Below, one piece after another: positions 1-5,573 of a stretch of DNA of 13,779 bases; position 1 is the first letter of the stretch, and every line of letters starts with the position of its first letter. A program made the translations under genes and the position numbers. This DNA comes from Euryarchaeota archaeon UBA53 (lineage in GTDB: Archaea; Thermoplasmatota; Poseidoniia; Poseidoniales; Poseidoniaceae). The notes under the pieces were generated by a model, which worked only from the letters and a program-made list of their open reading frames with translations, did no database searches and was not told where the DNA came from. The stretch covers positions 6,628-20,406 of the forward strand of contig DAZU01000044.1 in assembly GCA_002507425.1 (NCBI GenBank). Reading direction: 5' to 3'.

Positions 1-1094
1 TGAGATATCCTGATACCGGAACCCTCACCTTCTTTCATCAGTAGTAGAGTTAGGTCTCTTTCCGCTTGTGAACCATTCAACTCTGTGACAGCATCTTCTG
101 CTTTTTCGAACCACTTTTCTCCAACAATAAATCCGCTATCTAAGTGATGAAGTACGGCCAACTTCACTCGCTTAGATATTGAGGCCTCGTTCAACGTAAG
201 ACCCATCCAAGCATCTAAAACGCGATCTAAAGCCCCCTCCGTTCCACTCCTGGTAGCGCCCTCTGGATACCACACAGCATCTGGGGTCATCACAGTTGAG
301 AGATTTGGCGGTAGCATCGACAAAGCCAACTTGTGTATGAATGATGATTTCCCCTTGGTATTTTCTAATTTATCGAAGCCTATTGCGACTTTACTATCAT
401 TTATGAATCTCAACAATAGATAGCCCTCTCCTGACATCTTTTCCTCAGCAACCTTGTCGATATCTAACCCCTCTGTTGCCCAAATAGCCTCCTTATTTTC
501 AAAATCAAACCGTGATCTTTCTAAGACGTCGTCAAGCCAACCGTCTGGGATATCTGGTTTGGGTCCACTGCATACAAATCCACCTTTCCAAGAGAAGAAA
601 AAGTAACCTCTACGTGCATGATCCTCCCAAGGTAACATTCGCAAAGTAGGCATGTGGTGGTTTTGCAAACCTGCTTGGTATGCAACCTTTCCATCTCCTC
701 TTCGAACATAAGAGGCCTTTCCAAAAGACTGATGATTATAATTTCCTACCAACGAAATATCGTCATCGTGTGCAGCCATAAGAGATCCCGCCATCGCTTT
801 GCCAACAGGATCTCCCCTTTTCGCCATCATACGTTTTGCTAGCCACTTTCTATCATGTCGCTTTGAGAGAATTCTCCTTAACTCCCTCAAGGTCTTTGTA
901 ACAGGGTCGGTCCTGCCCCATTTTAGTTTACCATTCCAAGTCATAGCAGGGAGAAGGGTTTCACCTTCTTCGAGTAATTTATCGAGATTTCTTTTTAATC
1001 TCTTTTGCGTGTCGAGGTTGGCGTGTTTAGTTCCACGCATTCGCATACGCTGGCGCTTTTTACCTGGAAATTCAACCTGTGCAGGCCTCGCCAT
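1..1094 (-). CDS. Unrecognised protein, C-terminus cut by window edge
   Basis: An uninterrupted minus-strand frame runs from an ATG at 1094-1092 to the left edge with no stop, giving at least 364 residues. I do not recognise the family. The N-terminal ~95 residues are very basic (KKRQRMRMR at about 12-20, then clusters of Lys/Arg to about 93), which would suit nucleic-acid or ribosome contact. The middle is mixed and carries aromatic patches (RRGYFFFSWKGGF, about residues 155-167), and the rest is acidic and soluble-looking. There is no signal peptide or membrane segment. It follows dph5 on the same strand after 25 bp, so the two may be cotranscribed. No clear Shine-Dalgarno precedes the ATG. 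That it is a real gene is well supported by its length and the absence of any competing long frame; its function is unknown. Confidence 0.8.
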   Translation of the reverse strand, partial: MARPAQVEFPGKKRQRMRMRGTKHANLDTQKRLKRNLDKLLEEGETLLPAMTWNGKLKWGRTDPVTKTLRELRRILSKRHDRKWLAKRMMAKRGDPVGKAMAGSLMAAHDDDISLVGNYNHQSFGKASYVRRGDGKVAYQAGLQNHHMPTLRMLPWEDHARRGYFFFSWKGGFVCSGPKPDIPDGWLDDVLERSRFDFENKEAIWATEGLDIDKVAEEKMSGEGYLLLRFINDSKVAIGFDKLENTKGKSSFIHKLALSMLPPNLSTVMTPDAVWYPEGATRSGTEGALDRVLDAWMGLTLNEASISKRVKLAVLHHLDSGFIVGEKWFEKAEDAVTELNGSQAERDLTLLLMKEGEGSGIRIS

Positions 1095-1119
1095 AGAGTG
1101 GCCAGAAAGTGATACATGT

Positions 1120-1974
1120 TCAGTTCTTCGTCCAGCGCTTTAATGCATCATTCTCAATTTCATTTATTTCTCCTGGTATCACAAGACAGTGCATATGTCC
1201 GGATTCAGCTTGTTTCAAATCTTCAACATCGATGTATGAAATATTTTGCTTATCTGTTCCCATGTCAGTGCATAAAACCACTCTCAAACTTCCCATGTTG
1301 CTGCACATTTCTCTACAAGCTTCTAATTTTAGAGACTCAATAAGTGATTCATTAGGAAACTCAGACAACCGATTTTCAAGTCTTTCTTGCATTAATAGAA
1401 TTGATTTTAAAGCATCAACAGGTTGCATTGGTACTTGATTTCCAATCCCCTCACCGGTTGGATCTAAATCAAGTAAAACAAGCGTGTGCAACCCTTGCAG
1501 TTTGTTCATTGCTATAATCTCCAGAGGGGAGGTCGCAATCCAATTTTCATAGGAGTAGGTTAATGTGGTTTGTCTGCCAAACTTGTAATTAGACAACCCA
1601 ATTGCACCGGTGACTAAGGTTGTGATAGACACACCGTGAATTATTTCACATTCTACTCCTGTTTCTATTGCCCTTAATTGCAAATCAATATGGGTGGTTG
1701 CCTGTAATGGATCTCCAACAATCAATACAGCAACTAGAAACTCTTTTGCTAATTCTAAAATTTCTACAGGATTTTCTACTTGGGGCCTCATAATTTTCTG
1801 AATCTTTCCCACTTCATTTTCTAATGTTGAAATTTCAACATCATTCCATAATGCAGTATATGCTTCATACATTCTATAATCACATTCTTTAGCAGCGTTA
1901 ACTGCTGCGAGAGTCATACCATCAATTCCCCCCGGACCCATGCCAATTAATCTTAATCCAGCCGCCATCCTCAA
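1120..1974 (-). CDS. dph5: Diphthine synthase (diphthamide biosynthesis methyltransferase)
   Basis: SAM-dependent methyltransferase that methylates the modified histidine of translation elongation factor 2 on the way to diphthamide; cytoplasmic. The 284-residue product has the tetrapyrrole-methylase fold signatures of archaeal Dph5/DphB: a glycine-rich start (RLIGMGPGG, residues 8-16), the hallmark VGDPLQATTHIDL (about 86-98), HGVSI (113-117) and GLSNYKFGR (126-134). Archaeal homologues are about 250-270 residues and usually begin directly at the LIGLG strand, so the first seven residues here are a small extension. Met3 (first base 1968) is an equally possible start. The gene is divergent from trm5 across 31 bp, and an unrecognised gene follows downstream. 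Family assignment is firm; the start is less so. Confidence 0.93.
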   Translation of the reverse strand: MRMAAGLRLIGMGPGGIDGMTLAAVNAAKECDYRMYEAYTALWNDVEISTLENEVGKIQKIMRPQVENPVEILELAKEFLVAVLIVGDPLQATTHIDLQLRAIETGVECEIIHGVSITTLVTGAIGLSNYKFGRQTTLTYSYENWIATSPLEIIAMNKLQGLHTLVLLDLDPTGEGIGNQVPMQPVDALKSILLMQERLENRLSEFPNESLIESLKLEACREMCSNMGSLRVVLCTDMGTDKQNISYIDVEDLKQAESGHMHCLVIPGEINEIENDALKRWTKN

Positions 1975-2005
1975 ACCTCGGGCCCCTCTCGCTTAACCGA
2001 AGACC

Positions 2006-3037
2006 ATGCGCCATTTGAGCGTGCCGAGCAAAGAAACCGCCTATTGGAGGGCTGAATTAGAAAATTCAAATTGGCTATCTATTGGCTATGGCATTCACAA
2101 TCTGGGAGAGTTTCGAGGCATCCCTCTAAATGATTCTGCGCCTGGGAAGATAGAGTCGTTTGCAATAGTGGAATTACCTCCGATAACAACAGGCCCTAGC
2201 CAATGGACGGATAGGTTAGAGCATGGTTTATTTGAAAAATTTAGAGATTTATGGCCAATGAGCTACGATCAAATCGGCGAGATTATTATTTTAAAAATAC
2301 CAAATGAAATTAAAAAATACTCCGATCAAATTGGTGAAGCAATTCTCGGCCAACACCCAAAAATAAATTCTGTATACGCGGATAATGGTATTTCTGGAGA
2401 TTTCCGCGTTCGACAACTCGAATTAATTTCCTCTGTCGGAAAACCTTCGACACTAACAAAAGTCAAGGAACACGGGAGCGAATTTTTCGTTGACCCAACG
2501 GTCGCGTATTACTCTCCTAGGTTAGCTAATGAGCGTCTTAAAACAGTTGAGACAGCAAAACGTTTGGCGGGAAAACTTGGACGAAAGATTGCAGTTTGCG
2601 ACCCTTATGCAGGCGTCGGGCCATCTGTGATACACTTAGCAAAATTATCTGAAGTAGTTGAAAATATATATGCTAGCGATCTCAATCCAGCAGCGGTGGA
2701 AATTCTAAAGATGAATCTACCAAATTACCCAGTTATGTGCGAAGACGCCAGGAATTTGAGTAAGATATTCCCAAAACGTTGTGATTTACTCTTGGTCAAC
2801 TTACCTCATGATTTTTCTAACCATCTTCCCGATTTGCTCGGATTGTTAGAAAAAGGGCACTCAGTTGTGATTAAAGGATGGACAATCCTACTGGCCGACG
2901 CGTTTGAATCTACCAAACAAGAAATCTTGAAAAATCTGGGCGATTGTCTAGTAGAGGATTTTAGTTTAGAGTTGATAAAGTCTTACTCTGTAAGCGAGGT
3001 TCTAGCTTCTGTTGAGTTACACTTAATTTTGTCTTAG
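2006..3037 (+). CDS. trm5: tRNA (guanine37-N1)-methyltransferase, Trm5 family
   Basis: Class I SAM methyltransferase that makes m1G at position 37, next to the anticodon, which prevents +1 frameshifting. The 343-residue length fits archaeal Trm5. Family motifs appear in order: SYDQIGEIIIL (about 86-96), FFVDPTVAYYSPRLANER (160-177), the SAM-binding strand-loop DPYAGVGPSV (199-208), the acidic DLNPAAVEILKMN stretch (225-237) and the NLPHDF catalytic loop (265-270), the Trm5 version of the NPPY motif. The N-terminal ~75 residues probably form the small D1-type domain that reads the tRNA body, but conservation there is low. It is transcribed away from dph5. The gap is too short for a promoter, so its promoter probably lies inside the dph5 5' coding end; an AT-rich stretch (aattaatcttaat) sits near 1946-1958. 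Confidence 0.92.
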   Translation: MRHLSVPSKETAYWRAELENSNWLSIGYGIHNLGEFRGIPLNDSAPGKIESFAIVELPPITTGPSQWTDRLEHGLFEKFRDLWPMSYDQIGEIIILKIPNEIKKYSDQIGEAILGQHPKINSVYADNGISGDFRVRQLELISSVGKPSTLTKVKEHGSEFFVDPTVAYYSPRLANERLKTVETAKRLAGKLGRKIAVCDPYAGVGPSVIHLAKLSEVVENIYASDLNPAAVEILKMNLPNYPVMCEDARNLSKIFPKRCDLLLVNLPHDFSNHLPDLLGLLEKGHSVVIKGWTILLADAFESTKQEILKNLGDCLVEDFSLELIKSYSVSEVLASVELHLILS

Positions 3038-3078
3038 GAAGCGTTGAATTCATTTGTGATGGGTGATTGGAACAATCG

Positions 3079-3204
3079 ATGCAGACAAAGGTTAGGTGCC
3101 GCTGTGGAGCGGTAACGGATGTATCTGGCGTATCTCCGAGACTAGGAGGAGTAGATGTTTACTGCACGGTTTGTGGAACTGTAACAAACCATAAGATATC
3201 TTGA
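3079..3204 (+). CDS. Possible 41-residue zinc-ribbon protein
   Basis: A short frame from ATG 3079 to TGA 3202-3204 encodes a basic 41-residue protein with two cysteine pairs: C7-x-C9 followed by GAV, and C29-x2-C32 followed by GTV. The two 'knuckles', each with Gly and Val after the last Cys, are spaced 19 residues apart, which is the look of a rubredoxin-like zinc ribbon. The first pair is C-x-C rather than the usual C-x2-C. It starts 41 bp after the trm5 stop on the same strand and could be cotranscribed. A TTG at 3067 in the same frame would add four residues. I cannot name a family; it might be a translation- or transcription-associated ribbon. It is too short for statistical support, and only the paired cysteines argue that it is real. 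Confidence 0.45.
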   Translation: MQTKVRCRCGAVTDVSGVSPRLGGVDVYCTVCGTVTNHKIS

Positions 3205-3295
3205 TACACGGTAATTTACTTGAGCGAACCTCAAACTCCAGGAGAATCGAAAAATCTTACTTAAATTTCAAGATATTTTCCGATGAAATCGCTGT

Positions 3296-3371
3296 TGGCG
3301 CCCGCGCCGGGATTTGAACCCGGGTCGAAGCATCGACAACGCTTCATGATAGACCACTACACCACGCGGGC
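3296..3371 (-). tRNA. tRNA-Asp (anticodon GTC), CCA encoded
   Basis: On the minus strand the sequence folds as a cloverleaf. The 7-bp acceptor is GCCCGCG/CGCGGGC. The anticodon arm AAGCG-TTGTCGA-TGCTT has GTC at positions 34-36. The T arm carries the loop GTTCAAAT between CCGGG stems. The discriminator base is G (3299), as expected for Asp. The three following bases (3298-3296) read CCA, so the 3' CCA end is gene-encoded. There is no intron and no variable arm. A TATA-like box lies 21-30 bp upstream at 3392-3401. About 41 bp past the CCA end, a run of five T on the minus strand (3254-3250) could end transcription. The remaining intergenic bases 3205-3295 show nothing else. Confidence 0.96.
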
Positions 3372-3391
3372 AGCAACTCACCGTGTGACAA

Positions 3392-3401
3392 CGCATATTT
3401 A
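3392..3401. promoter_or_regulatory. TATA-like box, probably shared by tRNA-Asp (-) and the gene at 3435 (+)
   Basis: The AT-rich core catatttaag stands alone in an otherwise GC-rich stretch. It reads as a TATA box in both directions (ATATTTAA plus, TTAAATAT minus). It lies 21-30 bp upstream of the mature 5' end of tRNA-Asp and 34-43 bp upstream of the ATG at 3435, both suitable for archaeal TBP/TFB promoters. No other AT-rich element exists between the two genes. Sharing is inferred from position only. Confidence 0.5.
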
Positions 3402-3434
3402 AGCCGCGCTCCGTGGACCGAAAAGTGAGACATC

Positions 3435-4877
3435 ATGGCTAGTAAGAAAACATCCGCAAAGCAGGTTCGCGAAGATGCTGAAAATGCAGTAGCGGACGAT
3501 ATGTTTGGGGGTGCCTTTGACGGAATCGAAGATTTATCCTCTCCTCCAGAATCAGTGGACGAGGGACATGAAGAATCCTTAAACAAAGCCGAAAAGATGG
3601 ATGAGCCAAACAGTGAAGAATCGCAAGTTTCAGAGATAAAAGACGTAGCCAATAAAGAAACAGAAGCAACGCAAAGCTCAGTAGAAGATGAAGAAGCAAA
3701 TACTGAGACTCCAGAATCAGAACCACCTAGTAAATCTCAAACTGGCCCAGCAAAAGGGCCTCCGAAAGGGCCGCCATCCGGTCCACCTAAAGGGCCTCCG
3801 AAGGGGCCGCCATCCGGCCCACCAAAAGGGCCTCCCAAAGCACCGCCATCCGGCCCACCAAGCAAAAACCCCGAAGAAACAACAGAGGAAATCCCCCCAA
3901 CCAATATTATTGAGGAACAGCAAGAGCCTTCAGAACCGGTAATGCAGGAACCTGATTATGAGACAGAAAAAGAATCAGGCGATTCTAAACCTCTACCTGA
4001 AGATCCAATTGAAGAAGAATTAGAAACAGTGGAATCTGTTGATACAGAATTACCTAACCAAGCTGTGGAAGATGACGAATCGCAAAAGCATGAAGCTCCG
4101 AGTCATGAACCTAATGTTTCAGCGAATGTATCCAATAGAGCACTTGCAGCTGAAAAGGAAGTACTTACACTTTCAAACGAGGTTGCCAGTTTGAGAAAAT
4201 CTCTCTCAGGCGCAGCCGATGTTATTGAGGAATTAGAAACCCAACCAATGCCTCCAGCAGTCCTTGCGACAGATATTGTAGTTCCCGACCACCTCGTTGC
4301 TGATATAGCAAGACTTGCAAGACAGTTAGAAAGAGAGAGGCTGATAAGAGCTAACATGGGATCTATATCTATGTTACATCCAGGAATGCCCGGAGTAATG
4401 ATATCAACTAAGTCGGACATTATTCTTTCAAGATTAAATGAAAGAGGATTGGTTGGTGGAAGACTTGGACAAGGCTCGCCGGAGCAAGCCCCAACAGATT
4501 GGAGAATTTTGGAAGTTCTTTTGGCATCTACCTCTCTTGAAACAGGCGGTCCCGCAGCGTGCATTCACATGATGGGCCCCTACACGACCGCAGTGAGTTG
4601 TGAGAAAGATCTGATTCTATGCACTCCTATCGATGAGGTTGGCAAGAAATTGTTAGGGAAAATCATCATAGTTGATTCTGACGATGAAAATCCAGATGAT
4701 TTCTTGAGGCAGACGGCTGAAGCATTAAAACAAGGAGGGAACAAATGCGTTGTGATTAGGGGGCATGGAGCATATTGTGTTGGTGCAGACTTAGACGATG
4801 CATGGGCTAATGCAGCAATGTTGGAACACAGCATGCAGATAGTCCTTCTAACCCGTCAGGCAAATTTGAAAGTTTGA
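3435..4877 (+). CDS. Acidic/proline-rich protein with C-terminal degenerate class II aldolase/adducin domain
   Basis: A 480-residue protein in two halves. Residues 1-235 are low complexity: very acidic Ser/Glu-rich flanks around a Gly-Pro-Pro-Lys/Ser tract (about 105-143) built from three tandem repeats, almost certainly disordered. Residues 236-268 look like a short coiled coil (heptad Leu/Val/Ala). Residues 285-476 resemble the class II aldolase/adducin fold: ANMGSISM (307-313, cf. GNIS), PTDW (353-356), CIHMMGP (376-382), VIRGHGAYCVG (440-450), then an acidic helix. Aldolases of this family use a Glu and three His for zinc. Here the Glu position appears to be Asp354, the HxH pair is reduced to His378 with Met380, and only His444 of RGHG is clearly kept, so aldolase chemistry is doubtful. 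No signal peptide or membrane segment. A binding or scaffold role, as in adducin, is speculation. Confidence 0.85.
   Translation: MASKKTSAKQVREDAENAVADDMFGGAFDGIEDLSSPPESVDEGHEESLNKAEKMDEPNSEESQVSEIKDVANKETEATQSSVEDEEANTETPESEPPSKSQTGPAKGPPKGPPSGPPKGPPKGPPSGPPKGPPKAPPSGPPSKNPEETTEEIPPTNIIEEQQEPSEPVMQEPDYETEKESGDSKPLPEDPIEEELETVESVDTELPNQAVEDDESQKHEAPSHEPNVSANVSNRALAAEKEVLTLSNEVASLRKSLSGAADVIEELETQPMPPAVLATDIVVPDHLVADIARLARQLERERLIRANMGSISMLHPGMPGVMISTKSDIILSRLNERGLVGGRLGQGSPEQAPTDWRILEVLLASTSLETGGPAACIHMMGPYTTAVSCEKDLILCTPIDEVGKKLLGKIIIVDSDDENPDDFLRQTAEALKQGGNKCVVIRGHGAYCVGADLDDAWANAAMLEHSMQIVLLTRQANLKV
3753..3860 (+). repeat. Three in-frame 36-bp tandem repeats encoding a Gly-Pro-Pro tract
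   Basis: Three contiguous 36-bp units (3753-3788, 3789-3824, 3825-3860) each encode KGPPKGPPSGPP or, in the last, KGPPKAPPSGPP. Units differ at only a few bases, mostly silent (ggt/ccc, aaa/aag), with one Gly-to-Ala change in unit 3. Near-identity at the DNA level points to recent duplication by slippage or unequal recombination. The length is a multiple of three, so copy number can change without breaking the frame. Confidence 0.9.
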
Positions 4878-4883
4878 CTAATA

Positions 4884-5516
4884 TTATTCGTTTAATCTAC
4901 TCTCGACCGAAGTTATACTCTCCGTGGGCGCCGATTGTGGGTCTCTATTTCCTATCATACTTGCAAGGGTGACAAATAAGCCAAAAGCAGCCATCATAGC
5001 AATTGAAATCGCAAATACTTCCTTTGTAGTATACTCAGTAGAAGCTTCTTCGATAGTATCTGATTGTGTGCAGACTAAATCGACAGGGTCCCCTTCATGA
5101 TTATCAACTTCAATACATACAGTGCCGTTAATCATTGTCTGTAAAGTTCCATCGAGATATTTCAATACCGTAATATTCCACAGGCCAGCAGAATTATGTT
5201 GATTGAAGGTGTGGTCATATCTTGTTTTGCAATTTTCATCTACTAAAGTTCCATTTTCATCCAACTCACATGAGTATTGTAAGTAGGGTGACCTAACAGA
5301 AGCACCACCTCTTTCTAACTCAATAACGACTGTAGTATTATTTGTTGAGTCTTTCATCCAAAACCATGCATCATCACCTTCTTTCAATGACTCATCCGGA
5401 ATGTGCGCAGGATAAACCCCTTCTGAATTGACAATAACAGTGTAGACTGACAGTTCGTGTCCAACAACAGGACAAGCTAACATTGCAACCGCTAGGCAAC
5501 AAACCAACAAGCGCAT
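4884..5516 (-). CDS. Exported single-pass membrane glycoprotein, unknown function
   Basis: From the ATG at 5516 the product is 210 residues: a signal peptide (RLLVCCLAVAMLACPVVG), an extracytoplasmic domain of about 145 residues, a C-terminal membrane helix (EVFAISIAMMAAFGLFVTLASM) and a short cytoplasmic tail rich in Ser/Glu. The external domain has five N-x-T sequons (for example in NNTT, NGT and NIT) and four cysteines that could form disulfides. Alternating hydrophobic residues suggest a beta-sandwich, perhaps cupredoxin- or Ig-like, but no copper ligand set can be identified. The frame extends upstream to an ATG at 5561. I prefer 5516 because it opens a textbook signal peptide and leaves an AT-rich promoter box at 5536-5550. 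It is divergent from the propeller gene at 5574 and nearly abuts (6 bp) the convergent gene ending at 4877. Confidence 0.8.
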   Translation of the reverse strand: MRLLVCCLAVAMLACPVVGHELSVYTVIVNSEGVYPAHIPDESLKEGDDAWFWMKDSTNNTTVVIELERGGASVRSPYLQYSCELDENGTLVDENCKTRYDHTFNQHNSAGLWNITVLKYLDGTLQTMINGTVCIEVDNHEGDPVDLVCTQSDTIEEASTEYTTKEVFAISIAMMAAFGLFVTLASMIGNRDPQSAPTESITSVESRLNE

Positions 5517-5535
5517 GAACGTTCCATCCAACCAT

Positions 5536-5550
5536 AGAATAAATACAATA
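5536..5550. promoter_or_regulatory. AT-rich TATA-like element between two divergent exported-protein genes
   Basis: The run agaataaatacaata is the only AT-only-like stretch between the two start codons. Its centre is about 27 bp from the minus-strand ATG at 5516 and about 31 bp from the plus-strand ATG at 5574. These are the distances expected of a TATA box for leaderless or very short-leader archaeal transcripts in each direction. No Shine-Dalgarno is visible before either start, which fits leaderless mRNAs. Function is inferred from position and composition. Confidence 0.45.
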
Positions 5551-5573
5551 CGGATAATCAAGTCGGCCCGAAT

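Noticed and set aside
799..1143. Plus-strand frames of 60-115 codons in the first 1.4 kb
   Set aside because: They lie opposite the long continuous minus-strand coding frame and dph5, and have irregular, Ser/Phe/Cys-rich composition typical of antisense frames.
3753..3860. Regular 36-bp repeats resembling a CRISPR array
   Set aside because: The units are directly adjacent with no spacers, stay in frame, and encode a Gly-Pro-Pro tract inside a long gene.
3717..3923. Minus-strand frame rich in Trp/Arg/Pro opposite the repeat tract
   Set aside because: It is the antisense reading of the Gly-Pro-Pro repeat, with repetitive content explained entirely by the plus-strand gene.
4103..4564. A 153-codon minus-strand frame inside the aldolase/adducin gene
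   Set aside because: It is antisense to the domain that carries recognisable family motifs, and has no motifs of its own.
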